NCBI GenBank assembly: GCA_030834095.1 | Contig: JAURGA010000001.1 | Location: 40,018 to 104,017, forward strand | Reading direction: 5' to 3' | From: Candidatus Nanopelagicales bacterium | Lineage (GTDB): Bacteria; Actinomycetota; Actinomycetes; Nanopelagicales; Nanopelagicaceae | Length of the DNA stretch: 64,000 nucleotides | Shown: positions 23,755-33,868 of the stretch, one piece after another | How positions within the stretch are numbered: the stretch's first letter is position 1 | Layout of the letters: each line of letters starts with the position of its first letter | The notes under the pieces: generated by a model | Seen by the model: only the letters and a program-made list of their open reading frames with translations | Told to the model about the DNA's origin: nothing | Database searches by the model: none | Position numbers and translations under genes: made by a program

Positions 23755-24711
23755 ATGAGCAGATCAGGGAAAGTAACAGTTGTCGGAGCTGGTTTTTATG
23801 GATCAACAACCGCACTTCGATTAGCCGAATATGACATCTTTGAAACAGTTGTCCTTACAGATATTTTAGAGGGAAAGCCTGAAGGTCTAGCTCTTGATAT
23901 GAATCAATCAAGATCTATCGAAGGCTTTGAAACCAAGATTGTCGGGGCCACAACAACAGCAGATGGCGCCGGATACGAAGCAACTGCTAACTCAGAAGTT
24001 GTAGTTATCACTGCAGGACTTCCGCGCAAACCAGGTATGAGCCGAATGGATTTAATTGGTGTAAATGCCGGAATCGTTCGTAGCGTTGCTGAAAATATTG
24101 CAAAGCACTCACCAAATGCCGTAATCATCGTGGTTTCAAACCCACTCGATGAAATGACTGCACTTACCCAACTTGCAACTGCATTCCCTAAGAATCGCGT
24201 TATGGGTCAAGCTGGAATGTTGGACACTGCACGATTCACAAATTTTGTTGCCGAAGAGTTAAAGGTTCCAGTATCAGCAGTGAAGACACTTACTCTGGGA
24301 TCACATGGGGACACCATGGTTCCAGTTCCAAGTCGTTGCACAGTCAATGGCAAGGCACTTACCGAATTGCTTGATGCTGCAAAGATTGAATCACTTGTTG
24401 ATCGCACTCGAAATGGTGGCGCCGAAGTTGTTGCGCTACTAAAAACAGGTTCTGCATATTACGCACCATCAGCAGCAGCAGCTCGTATGGCTAAAGCAGT
24501 TAAGGAAGATTCAGGCGAAGTTATGCCAGTCTGTGCCTGGGTAGATGGCGAATATGGAATCAGCGGTGTTTATCTTGGAGTAGAAGCCGAGATTGGAAAG
24601 AGTGGAGTTCGTAAAGTTGTCGAAAGCGCTCTGACTGCAGGAGAAGTAGAAGCCCTAATGGCTGCAGCAGAAGCTGTCCGCGCTAAGCAAGCAGATGTTA
24701 AAGACCTCTAA
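23755..24711 (+). CDS. mdh: Malate dehydrogenase (LDH-like type)
   Basis: KVTVVGAGFYGSTTALRLAE, ITAGLPRKPGMSRMDLI, VVSNPLDEMT, LGSHGDTMVPV. Confidence 0.95.
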   Translation: MSRSGKVTVVGAGFYGSTTALRLAEYDIFETVVLTDILEGKPEGLALDMNQSRSIEGFETKIVGATTTADGAGYEATANSEVVVITAGLPRKPGMSRMDLIGVNAGIVRSVAENIAKHSPNAVIIVVSNPLDEMTALTQLATAFPKNRVMGQAGMLDTARFTNFVAEELKVPVSAVKTLTLGSHGDTMVPVPSRCTVNGKALTELLDAAKIESLVDRTRNGGAEVVALLKTGSAYYAPSAAAARMAKAVKEDSGEVMPVCAWVDGEYGISGVYLGVEAEIGKSGVRKVVESALTAGEVEALMAAAEAVRAKQADVKDL

Positions 24712-24744
24712 AACTTACGGATAACAGAGAAACGAGCAGAGAAC

Positions 24745-25959
24745 ATGTCGAAGATAAAAGTTGAAGGAACAGTTGTAGAGCTTGATGGCGATGAGATGAC
24801 TCGCATTATCTGGTCATTCATTAAAGAAAAATTGATCTTGCCTTACCTCGATATAAACCTTGAATATTATGATCTTGGAATCGAGCATCGAGATGCTACA
24901 AATGATCAGGTAACAATTGATTCTGCCAATGCAATCAAGAAGCATGGCGTTGGAATCAAGTGCGCAACTATTACTCCAGATGAAGCTCGTGTCGAGGAAT
25001 TTGGTCTTAAGTCGATGTGGAAGTCTCCTAACGGAACTATCCGTAATATTTTGGGTGGCGTAATTTTCCGCGAGCCAATCATCATGAAGAACGTTCCAAG
25101 GTTGGTCCCTAATTGGACTAAGCCAATTGTTATTGGCCGTCACGCATTTGGTGATCAATACAAGGCAACAGATTTCAAGGTTCCAGGTGCTGGAACTCTA
25201 ACAATGACTTTCACGCCAAAAGATGGTTCAAAGCCAATGGAGTTCAATATCTTTGATTTCCCAGCAGCTGGTGTTGCAATGGGTATGTATAACCTCGATG
25301 ATTCAATTCGTGATTTTGCACGTGCATCGATGAACTACGGCTTAATTCGTAACTATCCAGTATTTCTCTCGACAAAGAACACAATCTTGAAGGCCTACGA
25401 TGGCCGCTTTAAAGATATCTTTGCTGAAATATTCGAAAGTGAATTTAAGGCGAAGTTTGATGCAGCAGGAATCACCTACGAGCATCGCCTAATCGATGAC
25501 ATGGTTGCAACCTCACTTCGATGGGAGGGTGGTTATGTTTGGGCTTGTAAAAACTATGACGGAGATGTGCAATCAGATACTGTCGCACAAGGTTATGGCT
25601 CACTTGGCTTAATGACTTCAGTTCTTATGACTCCAGATGGAAAGACTGTTGAATCAGAAGCTGCACACGGAACTGTTACTCGCCACTATCGCGATCACCA
25701 AGCCGGAAAAGCAACATCTACGAATCCAATCGCATCAATCTTTGCTTGGACTCAAGGCTTAACTCATCGTGCGAAATTGGATAACAATCCTAAGCTCGCT
25801 GAGTTTGCATCAACACTTGAGAAAGTTTGTATCCAAACAGTTGAATCGGGAAAGATGACAAAAGATCTTGCAATCCTTATCTCAAAAGATAGTCCATGGT
25901 TAAACACCCAGGACTTCTTGGCTGCAATCGATGAAAATCTAAAGATCGCACTTAAGTAA
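24745..25959 (+). CDS. icd: NADP-dependent isocitrate dehydrogenase (dimeric, eukaryote-like subfamily)
   Basis: [61 protein letters not shown]. Confidence 0.95.
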   Translation: MSKIKVEGTVVELDGDEMTRIIWSFIKEKLILPYLDINLEYYDLGIEHRDATNDQVTIDSANAIKKHGVGIKCATITPDEARVEEFGLKSMWKSPNGTIRNILGGVIFREPIIMKNVPRLVPNWTKPIVIGRHAFGDQYKATDFKVPGAGTLTMTFTPKDGSKPMEFNIFDFPAAGVAMGMYNLDDSIRDFARASMNYGLIRNYPVFLSTKNTILKAYDGRFKDIFAEIFESEFKAKFDAAGITYEHRLIDDMVATSLRWEGGYVWACKNYDGDVQSDTVAQGYGSLGLMTSVLMTPDGKTVESEAAHGTVTRHYRDHQAGKATSTNPIASIFAWTQGLTHRAKLDNNPKLAEFASTLEKVCIQTVESGKMTKDLAILISKDSPWLNTQDFLAAIDENLKIALK

Positions 25960-25965
25960 TTACAA

Positions 25966-26005
25966 TAAAAAAGCCCCGCACCAGAGATGGCAGCGGGGCT
26001 TTTTA
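25966..26005. terminator. Bidirectional terminator between icd and the ABC ATPase
   Basis: AAAAAAGCCCCGC-N13-GCGGGGCTTTTT. Confidence 0.9.
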
Positions 26006-26012
26006 ATTTAAA

Positions 26013-27098
26013 TTAATTGATTCGTTCTCCGGAATTAGCATCAAATAGATGAACTGCTGATGCAATTGCATTAACCGAAATAGTGTCACCTGGCTTAGGT
26101 GGATTCTTTGGATCCCAACGCACAATTACTTGGGCACCCTCATCAGTTTCTTGGGCAAACTTAATGCTCTTATCTGCTGGCTTTCCATAGATAAATGCAT
26201 CAGAGCCAAGCTCTTCAACAACTTCAACTAGAACATCGAAGCCACCTGAAGCAGCAGGAGTAAATCCTTCTGGGCGAACACCGACGGTCACAAGTGCACC
26301 AGCGCTTACTGGAACATCAACACTAAATCCACCAAGGTTTGCTTTACCGCCAGAAACTGGAACGTTTAGCAAGTTCATTGCAGGCGAGCCTATGAATCCA
26401 GCGACGAATGCATTTGAAGGCTTGTCGTAAAGATTGCGAGGCGTATCGACTTGCTGTAGCAAACCATCCTTTAGCACTGCAACGCGATCTCCCATGGTCA
26501 TCGCTTCAACTTGATCGTGTGTTACATAAACAGTTGTGATTCCAAGGCGGCGTTGTAGCGCAGCGATTTGAGTACGAGTTGCAACGCGAAGCTTTGCATC
26601 CAAGTTTGAAAGTGGTTCATCCATCAAGAAAACTTGTGGTTCTCGAACAATTGCGCGACCCATTGCTACGCGCTGGCGTTGTCCACCAGAAAGTGCCTTT
26701 GGTTTGCGATCTAAATAATCTTCAAGGTCAAGAAGTTTTGCAGCTTCTTTAACGCGGCGATCACGTTCGGCCTTATCTACACCAGCAATCTTTAGTGCGA
26801 AGCCCATATTTTCAGCGACGGACATATGTGGGTAGAGCGCGTATGACTGAAACACCATTGCAATATCGCGATCCTTAGGTGCAACGTGAGTCACATCTTT
26901 ATCGCCAATACGAATTGATCCAGTATCAACTTCTTCTAGGCCAGCGAGCATGCGGAGTGATGTTGATTTTCCACAACCAGATGGGCCAACTAGAACAAGG
27001 AATTCACCATCATTAATTGTTAGATTTAATTTATCTACTGCAGGCTTGGTGGTGCCTGGATAAACCCGTGATGCGTTTTCAAAGACGACTGATGCCAT
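26013..27098 (-). CDS. msiK: Sugar ABC transporter ATP-binding protein, MsiK/UgpC/MalK family
   Basis: VGPSGCGKSTSLRMLAGLEEVDTGSIRIG, LSGGQRQRVAMGRAIVREPQVFLMDEPLSNLDAKLR, TVYVTHDQVEAMTMGDRVAVLKDG. No permease nearby, consistent with a shared ATPase. Confidence 0.88.
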   Translation of the reverse strand: MASVVFENASRVYPGTTKPAVDKLNLTINDGEFLVLVGPSGCGKSTSLRMLAGLEEVDTGSIRIGDKDVTHVAPKDRDIAMVFQSYALYPHMSVAENMGFALKIAGVDKAERDRRVKEAAKLLDLEDYLDRKPKALSGGQRQRVAMGRAIVREPQVFLMDEPLSNLDAKLRVATRTQIAALQRRLGITTVYVTHDQVEAMTMGDRVAVLKDGLLQQVDTPRNLYDKPSNAFVAGFIGSPAMNLLNVPVSGGKANLGGFSVDVPVSAGALVTVGVRPEGFTPAASGGFDVLVEVVEELGSDAFIYGKPADKSIKFAQETDEGAQVIVRWDPKNPPKPGDTISVNAIASAVHLFDANSGERIN

Positions 27099-27110
27099 TT
27101 TCTTCCTCCT

Positions 27111-27270
27111 TTTCCGGGCAGGTACGTGCCCGACGATCCTTTGGATAAAGGTAAAGCTGGTAGTTCGCGCTCGGGTGAGCGTTGCCTTAGGTTACGCGCC
27201 CGCCGCCGCTTTGGCTATCGGAAGCCCGGAAATCAGCATTTCCCTTAAGGTAAAGAAGTTACCCTTACGC
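27111..27270 (-). ncRNA. Candidate structured 5' leader (msiK-RNA-like) of the ABC ATPase
   Basis: Six closely spaced inverted repeats (27115-27132, 27136-27146, 27168-27181, 27213-27226, 27228-27243, 27246-27267) in a GC-richer intergenic region, ending just before the minus-strand AGGAGG and ATG. Confidence 0.55.
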
Positions 27271-27272
27271 CT

Positions 27273-28580
27273 GTGAGCATTCAAGTCCTCGGCGATATTG
27301 GCATAGTCCTCTTGTTTATCGGGACTGCCGGGATCTTCGTGGCAGCCGAGATTGCTCTGATCTCGCTTCGAGAGTCACAGATTCGCCAGCTTGCGGGCAA
27401 GGGCAAGCGCGGAGACCGAGTCGTTGCACTGACGAAAAATCCAAATGGGTTTCTAGCAGCAGTTCAAATTGGAATTACCTTCCTTGGCTTTCTTTCAGCG
27501 GCATTCGGTGCTGAGCGATTGGGCAGATACATCTCTCCAGTATTTGAAGATTGGGGATTGTCAGAAGGAGTAAGTAAAACCCTTGCGCTTATCTCGATAA
27601 CTATTGTCATTGCATATGTGTCATTGGTATTTGGCGAACTCGTTCCCAAACGTTTGGCACTTTTTCGAACTGAGATAATTGCGCTCGCCGTCGCGCCACT
27701 TATTGATTTCACCGCAAAGGTTTTTCGCCCGGTAATTTGGTTGTTATCTAAATCAACGGATGCCATCGTTAAGATTTTTGGAATAGGCGCTAAAGAGATT
27801 AGAAATGAGATTTCTGAAGCTGAATTAGCTGAATTGGTCTCGGGCCACACTTCGCTGAGTGATGAAGAGCGTGAAATTGTCGAAGAGGTTTTTGCAGCTG
27901 GCGATCTTCAACTTCATGAAATTATGGTTCCAAGAACTGAAGTTGATTTCATGGATGTTGGCCTTTCAATCACGGATGCAATAGCTGTTGCAATTGAACA
28001 TTCACATTCTAGATATCCAGTAACTCGTGGCAGCACAGATGAAGTTATCGGCTTTCTCCATGTCCGTGATTTATTAAATCCAAAGATTCATTCTTCTGCC
28101 GGCGAAACAATTTTGGATTTAGTTCGCCCAGTACTCAATCTACCCGGAACAAAGGGAGTTCTTCCCGCCCTTGCTGAAATGCGATCTAAACGAAGCCACA
28201 TAGCGGTAGTCCTAGATGAATACGGTGGCACTGATGGAATCATCACCCTTGAAGATTTAGTTGAATGTTTAATTGGGGATATCCACGATGAATATGATTC
28301 CGAAGAGGTTGAAGTAACTCCACAGGCAAGAACCGGAGAGTTCGAAATTGATAGTTTGATTTCACTCGAGGATCTATTTGATGAAACTGGAATAGTTCTC
28401 CCAGAAGGTCCATATGAAACTGTAGGTGGATTGGTTATGGATCACCTAGGGCGGATTCCAGAACCTCATGATTCAATAACCGTCAACCAAGTTCAGATTA
28501 CAGTTCTGACAATAGAAGGAAAACGCGCTGGGCAATTATTAATCTCAAGTAATAAATGGAAAGATACACCTCATGAATAA
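27273..28580 (+). CDS. CNNM/CorC (HlyC-type) DUF21-CBS membrane protein
   Basis: DUF21 membrane domain; [66 protein letters not shown]. Confidence 0.9.
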   Translation: MSIQVLGDIGIVLLFIGTAGIFVAAEIALISLRESQIRQLAGKGKRGDRVVALTKNPNGFLAAVQIGITFLGFLSAAFGAERLGRYISPVFEDWGLSEGVSKTLALISITIVIAYVSLVFGELVPKRLALFRTEIIALAVAPLIDFTAKVFRPVIWLLSKSTDAIVKIFGIGAKEIRNEISEAELAELVSGHTSLSDEEREIVEEVFAAGDLQLHEIMVPRTEVDFMDVGLSITDAIAVAIEHSHSRYPVTRGSTDEVIGFLHVRDLLNPKIHSSAGETILDLVRPVLNLPGTKGVLPALAEMRSKRSHIAVVLDEYGGTDGIITLEDLVECLIGDIHDEYDSEEVEVTPQARTGEFEIDSLISLEDLFDETGIVLPEGPYETVGGLVMDHLGRIPEPHDSITVNQVQITVLTIEGKRAGQLLISSNKWKDTPHE

Positions 28581-29586
28581 CACTGTGAAGGAGCGAGTGT
28601 TATCTGGCATTCAGCCAACTCATGGTTCTTTTCATCTAGGGAATTACTTAGGCGCAATTAAGCAATGGGTGGATTTACAGAACACCAACGATGCCTTTTA
28701 CTGCGTTGTTGACCTTCATGCGCTTACTGTTGAAACCAAACCAGAAGATTTTCGCAAGCGCACACTGGCCTCTGTTGCTCAGTTAATTGCGCTAGGGCTC
28801 GATCCAGATAAGTGCACGCTCTTTATCCAATCCCATGTTCCCTCCCACAACCAATTGAGTTGGGTTCTGGAGTGCTTAACTGGATTTGGTGAAGCAAGTC
28901 GGATGACCCAATTTAAAGATAAGTCGCAGAAGGCTGGTTCGGATCGCACCGTTGTTGGTTTATTCACCTATCCAATTTTGCAGGCCGCTGACATCTTGTT
29001 ATATCAAGCAAATAAGGTTCCGGTAGGCGAAGATCAGAGACAACATATTGAATTAACACGAGATCTTGGGCAACGTTTCAACTCAAAATTTGGTCAGACT
29101 TTTACAGTTCCTGAAGGCTATATTCTTAAAGCTGGAGCGAAGATAAATGATTTGCAGGATCCAACATCGAAGATGAGTAAATCAAGTTCATCAGGCGGTG
29201 GTGTAATCGAGCTGATGGATAGTCCCGAGGTAAATACTAAGAAGATAAAGAGTGCAGTTACCGACACTGGTCGCGAAGTAATCTTCGATGAAAAGGAAAA
29301 GCCTGGAGTATCAAATTTACTTACTATCTATAGTGCTTTAACTGGTAAGACTATAGATCAAGCACAGAATGATTTTGCTGGTAAGGGCTATGGAGATTTC
29401 AAGTCCGCTGTTGCAGAAGTCGTAGTCGAGTATCTAAACCCAGTTAGAGAAAGAGCGGAAGAATTATTGAAAGATGAAGCACACTTGAAAAAGCTACTAA
29501 AAATTGGTGCAGAGAAAGCAGATGCAGTTGCTTCGAAAACACTAAAAGATGTTTATGAAGCGCTAGGACTAATTCCCCGTGGCTAA
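28573..29586 (+). CDS. trpS: Tryptophanyl-tRNA synthetase
   Basis: [45 protein letters not shown]. Confidence 0.97.
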   Translation: MNNTVKERVLSGIQPTHGSFHLGNYLGAIKQWVDLQNTNDAFYCVVDLHALTVETKPEDFRKRTLASVAQLIALGLDPDKCTLFIQSHVPSHNQLSWVLECLTGFGEASRMTQFKDKSQKAGSDRTVVGLFTYPILQAADILLYQANKVPVGEDQRQHIELTRDLGQRFNSKFGQTFTVPEGYILKAGAKINDLQDPTSKMSKSSSSGGGVIELMDSPEVNTKKIKSAVTDTGREVIFDEKEKPGVSNLLTIYSALTGKTIDQAQNDFAGKGYGDFKSAVAEVVVEYLNPVRERAEELLKDEAHLKKLLKIGAEKADAVASKTLKDVYEALGLIPRG

Positions 29587-30580
29587 GAGATTTTTTATAA
29601 TTGCTGCGCTCATGGCACTTCTGCCAATTGCGCCAGTAATTGCCGCACCAGAAAAAGTAAAAATCGGAATTATTTACGATGTAGGTGGCCGAGGCGATAG
29701 AGCCATAAATGATGCTGCTGCCGCCGGAGTAGATAGCGCCAAAGCGAAGTTAGGTTTTTCAGATTTCGATGTGCGCGAATTAGTGACAACCGGAATAGAT
29801 TTTGATCGCGAAAACCGAATCGAATTCTTGGTTAAAGCAAGTTATGACTTAATAATTGGTGTTGGACCTTCTTTCAACCAAGCAATGATCTTTATGTCAG
29901 ATAAGTATCCAGAGTCCCAATTTGCTGTAATCGCAAGTGATGGCGTTGAATCTCTAAATGTGAGTTGCATGGCCTTTGATTTAAATCAGGGCTCGTTCTT
30001 GGCAGGAGTGACGGCAGCCTTAAATTCAAAGTCTAAAAAAGTCGGATATCTAGGAGATGCATCCAATCCGAACAATTCAATTAATCGTAAGAATTTTAGA
30101 GCTGGCGTAAAATATGCTGGGGTTAAAGCAAAGGTTTTTGCCGCAAATGCATCGACATCTGCTGAAGCTGAACTTGCAAAACTTTCAGGGCAGGGTGGGG
30201 ATGTTTTTTTCATAAACTGGTCACGAAATGGCAGTGTTTTAACGGAAGCAAATAAGCTGGCAAAGGCTAAGAAATCTATAAAGTTAATTGGCATTCGGCC
30301 AGATCAATTCTTTATTGCAACCAAGAGCGCCCAGAAATTTCTAATTGGTTATGTTAATCAAAGATATGACATTGCTATCAGCGATTTATTCAGTGCCGCA
30401 ATAACTGGAAGATCAATTACGGAAGAGGTAGATGGCGAGCGGGGTGTCTTTGGTCGAAATTACACATTTTCGAATAAGGGAATAGATTTAATTGCAACAT
30501 CATCTAATTCGGCTTCAAAGAGCGCTCTAACCCGAGTAAAGAGAGCAATCATTTCAAAGAAAATTACAATCGTAAGCTAA
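29579..30580 (+). CDS. BMP/PnrA-type ABC transporter substrate-binding protein
   Basis: Signal peptide; [45 protein letters not shown]. Confidence 0.82.
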   Translation: MAKRFFIIAALMALLPIAPVIAAPEKVKIGIIYDVGGRGDRAINDAAAAGVDSAKAKLGFSDFDVRELVTTGIDFDRENRIEFLVKASYDLIIGVGPSFNQAMIFMSDKYPESQFAVIASDGVESLNVSCMAFDLNQGSFLAGVTAALNSKSKKVGYLGDASNPNNSINRKNFRAGVKYAGVKAKVFAANASTSAEAELAKLSGQGGDVFFINWSRNGSVLTEANKLAKAKKSIKLIGIRPDQFFIATKSAQKFLIGYVNQRYDIAISDLFSAAITGRSITEEVDGERGVFGRNYTFSNKGIDLIATSSNSASKSALTRVKRAIISKKITIVS

Positions 30581-30583
30581 AGC

Positions 30584-31423
30584 TTAGATTCCAATCGGGT
30601 GCCAAATAGTTTTAATCTCCATAAAGCTTGTCATCCGTTTCGTCGATTGTAATTCGCCGAAGGTATGTATCCGCTTTAGATTCTCTGAACCAAGCTCTCT
30701 AAGTTCCGCTAGATCCTTGCTGCTGGCTCCGGTTGCATCAATTCCATCAATATCCATGTGCGAACCAGCCCAAGTTACGAATTGATCAAACTTTCCGGTC
30801 AGGATATTTACTACTCCGGCAGGGACATCGCTTGTTGCCAGACATTCAGCTAGCGTGATTGCGCATAATGGGAACTCTTCATTTGCAATGAGAATCGCAG
30901 TATTTCCTGAAGCTATAACTGGTGCTAATCCTGAAACTAAATTAAGCAGAGATGGCTTGGCATCAGCAAAGATTGCAATTACACCTAAGCTTTCTGGAAT
31001 TGAGAAGTTATAGAACGGTCCAGAGACTTGATTCGATGATCCTGAGATAGCTTCAATTTTGTCACACCAACCGGCATACCAAACCCAAGTATCTATTGCG
31101 CTCTGCACTTGAGCCTTTGCTGCCGCAGCAGTTGCTCCTTCTTGCGCAATGATCTCTGCAATGAATTGATCGGCACGTCCTTGCATTATTTCGGCTACCC
31201 GATAGAGAATCTGGCCACGATTAAACGCACTTGCGTTAGACCAACCTTGATGGGAATTGCGCGCTGATACAACAGATTCACGTAAATCTTTTCTTGATCC
31301 AAGACAGGGATTTGCCAGAAACCTTCCCTTGCTATCAGTGATTTCATAGACTCGACCAGATTCACTTCGGGGAAAGCTGCCATTTATAAATAATTTATAA
31401 GTTTTCATAACATCAATGCGCAT
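30584..31423 (-). CDS. Aldehyde-dehydrogenase-like protein lacking the catalytic domain
   Basis: N-terminal ALDH features (YKLFINGSF, GNTAILIANEEFPL, DVPAGVVNILTG), then directly the C-terminal SFMEIKTIWHPIG; no catalytic Cys/Glu region. ATG overlaps the upstream ALDH stop (TAATG). Confidence 0.8.
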   Translation of the reverse strand: MRIDVMKTYKLFINGSFPRSESGRVYEITDSKGRFLANPCLGSRKDLRESVVSARNSHQGWSNASAFNRGQILYRVAEIMQGRADQFIAEIIAQEGATAAAAKAQVQSAIDTWVWYAGWCDKIEAISGSSNQVSGPFYNFSIPESLGVIAIFADAKPSLLNLVSGLAPVIASGNTAILIANEEFPLCAITLAECLATSDVPAGVVNILTGKFDQFVTWAGSHMDIDGIDATGASSKDLAELRELGSENLKRIHTFGELQSTKRMTSFMEIKTIWHPIGI

Positions 31424-32865
31424 TATTTTTCGCCCTTCAAATAGCCACTTAGGCCATGCCGTCCACCTTCGCGGCCCCAACCAGATTCCTTATAGCCACC
31501 GAATGGGCTAGCAGGATCAAATTTATTAAATGTATTTGACCAGATTACGCCAGCTCGAAGTTGCTTCGCGGCCCAGAGAATTCGTGAACCTTTATCGCTC
31601 CAGATTCCTGCTGATAGTCCGAAAGGAGTGTTATTCGCTTTATCGATTGCTTCTTGTGGAGTACGGAAAGTAAGAACAGATAGAACCGGCCCAAATATCT
31701 CTTCGCGCGCAATTCGATGTGATTGTGAAACCCCAGTAAAGATTGTTGGGGGATACCAGAAACCAGTTGTCGGAAGTGAGCAATTTGGACTCCAACGCTG
31801 CGAGCCTTCAATGTCACCTGAATCAGCAAGCTCTTTAATCCTAGAGAGTTGTTCTGAACTATTGATTGCACCCAGATCAGTGTTCTTATCCATTGGATTA
31901 CCAATCCGAATTAAATTAATTCGGTTCTTGAGTTTCTCTAGGAGTTCATCCTGGATGTTCTCTTGAACTAATAACCTTGATCCAGCACAGCAAACATGTC
32001 CCTGATTAAAGAAAATTCCATTAACTATGCCTTCAACCGCTTCGTCAATCGCGGCATCTTCAAAAACTATGTTCGCACCCTTGCCGCCAAGTTCAAGGGT
32101 TGCACTCTTCTTGGTTCCAGCAATCGCTTTAGCAATCGCCTTTCCAACACTTGTTGAACCAGTAAAGGCAACTTTATCTACCCCTGGATGATTGACTAGA
32201 TGAGAGCCAGTAGCGCCATCGCCGGTAATTATGTTGACAACACCTGCTGGCAATCCTGCTTGTTGGCAAACTTCTGCAAACAAGAGCGCGGTAAGTGGTG
32301 TTGTCTCTGCCGGCTTTAATACAACTGTGTTGCCAGTTGCAAGTGCTGGTGCAATTTTCCAGGCCAACATCAGCATCGGGAAATTCCATGGAATTATCTG
32401 AGCAGCGACACCATAAGGTTTTGGATTTGAACCAACGCCCGCGTATGAAAGTTTGTCAGCCCAGCCAGCATGGTAAAAGAAATGAGCAGCAGCAAGTGGG
32501 ATATCAGTATCTCTAGTCTCCCGAATTGGTTTTCCATTATCTAAAGTTTCAAGGACAGCGAATTCCCGGGATCGCTCTTGCAAGATTCGGGCAATTCTAA
32601 AGAGATACTTTCCACGTTCAGATGCAGGCATTTTTGACCAAGTTTTTGTAAAAGCGTTGCGGGCAGCTGTTACAGCTAGGTTTACATCAGCAAGTTCGGC
32701 ATAAGCAATTTTTGCCAATACTTCTTCGGTTGCTGGATTAACGGTTGTGAATGTTTTGCCAACCTTTGGTGCAACAAATTTTCCATTTATAAACAGCCCA
32801 TAATGGCTCTTAATATCTACAAGCGCGGCCGATTCTGGCGCTGGTGCGTATTCAAACTTTTCCAT
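31423..32865 (-). CDS. Aldehyde dehydrogenase family protein
   Basis: IIPWNFPMLMLAWKIAPALATGNTVVLKPAE, TLELGGKGANIVFEDA, FFNQGHVCCAGSR, EEIFGPVLSVL. Confidence 0.94.
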   Translation of the reverse strand: MEKFEYAPAPESAALVDIKSHYGLFINGKFVAPKVGKTFTTVNPATEEVLAKIAYAELADVNLAVTAARNAFTKTWSKMPASERGKYLFRIARILQERSREFAVLETLDNGKPIRETRDTDIPLAAAHFFYHAGWADKLSYAGVGSNPKPYGVAAQIIPWNFPMLMLAWKIAPALATGNTVVLKPAETTPLTALLFAEVCQQAGLPAGVVNIITGDGATGSHLVNHPGVDKVAFTGSTSVGKAIAKAIAGTKKSATLELGGKGANIVFEDAAIDEAVEGIVNGIFFNQGHVCCAGSRLLVQENIQDELLEKLKNRINLIRIGNPMDKNTDLGAINSSEQLSRIKELADSGDIEGSQRWSPNCSLPTTGFWYPPTIFTGVSQSHRIAREEIFGPVLSVLTFRTPQEAIDKANNTPFGLSAGIWSDKGSRILWAAKQLRAGVIWSNTFNKFDPASPFGGYKESGWGREGGRHGLSGYLKGEK

Positions 32866-32881
32866 TACTTATTCACTCTCA

Positions 32882-33829
32882 TCAATCTAGCGTCACGTAG
32901 TTTGGGCTAGCGTAATACCCATCACGCATTTTCATGCGCTGCATGAGCAAATCATTTAGAAGCGCACTTGCTCCGATTCTAAATAGCGAAGGATCAAGCC
33001 ACTTTGGACCAGCTATTTCATTCACCAAGACCAATTGCTTGATTGCATCTTTAGTATTTCGAATTCCGCCAGCTGGCTTTACCCCAATTCGGGTGCCAGT
33101 CATCTTGTAATAATCTCTTACCGCTTCAAGCATTACATATACGACGGGTGCTGTGGCAGCGGGTGCAACTTTTCCGGTGCTGGTCTTAATAAAATCGGCG
33201 CCAGCAAGCATTGCCAGATAGGACGCCATTCTTACATTATCTAAGGTAACAAGTTCGCCAGTCTCTAAAATAACTTTTAGATGGATATCACTTCCGCAAA
33301 CCTCTTTAATAGTTCTGATTTGATCAAAGACATATCCCAACTTACCTGCCAAGAAAGCGCCGCGATCAATGACCATATCGATTTCTGTTGCGCCATTTGC
33401 AATCGCATCTCGCGTATCTTGAATCTTGACTTCAATACTTGCTCGCCCAGATGGGAACGCGGTCGAGACTGCTGCGACTGGAATATTCTTACCGCCGCCA
33501 GCATCAAGCGCCTGGCGAGCAATTTTCACCATGTCGTTGTAAACGCAGATTGCACCAACAGATGGAACGGTTAAATCAGTTGGGTCCGGATAAACACCTT
33601 TTGCACAGAGCGCTCTTACTTTTCCTGGAGTATCCGCGCCTTCGAGGGTAGTTAGATCCACCATTCGAATTGCTAAATCTATTGCCCAATTTTTGCTTGA
33701 AGTCTTGATGCTTCGAGTGGCGAGCATCTCTACTCGGGCTTTTGCACCAACTTCATCAACAGCAGAGAGCGTATTTAGGAATTTCTTTAACGAAGCTTCG
33801 CTGTTATCTGCCAGTAGCGTTGAATTCAC
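32882..33829 (-). CDS. deoC: Deoxyribose-phosphate aldolase
   Basis: EIDMVIDRGAFLAG, KVILETGEL, GADFIKTSTGKV, GVKPAGGIRNTKDA. Confidence 0.94.
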   Translation of the reverse strand: MNSTLLADNSEASLKKFLNTLSAVDEVGAKARVEMLATRSIKTSSKNWAIDLAIRMVDLTTLEGADTPGKVRALCAKGVYPDPTDLTVPSVGAICVYNDMVKIARQALDAGGGKNIPVAAVSTAFPSGRASIEVKIQDTRDAIANGATEIDMVIDRGAFLAGKLGYVFDQIRTIKEVCGSDIHLKVILETGELVTLDNVRMASYLAMLAGADFIKTSTGKVAPAATAPVVYVMLEAVRDYYKMTGTRIGVKPAGGIRNTKDAIKQLVLVNEIAGPKWLDPSLFRIGASALLNDLLMQRMKMRDGYYASPNYVTLD

Positions 33830-33868
33830 GCCACAAATCTAGCACTTAGTAATTAGCCTGCTATCTAT

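Noticed and set aside
30584-31423. Short ALDH considered as a pseudogene
   Set aside because: Intact frame, proper C-terminal ALDH ending and translational coupling argue for a maintained short protein; reported as a pseudoenzyme candidate instead.
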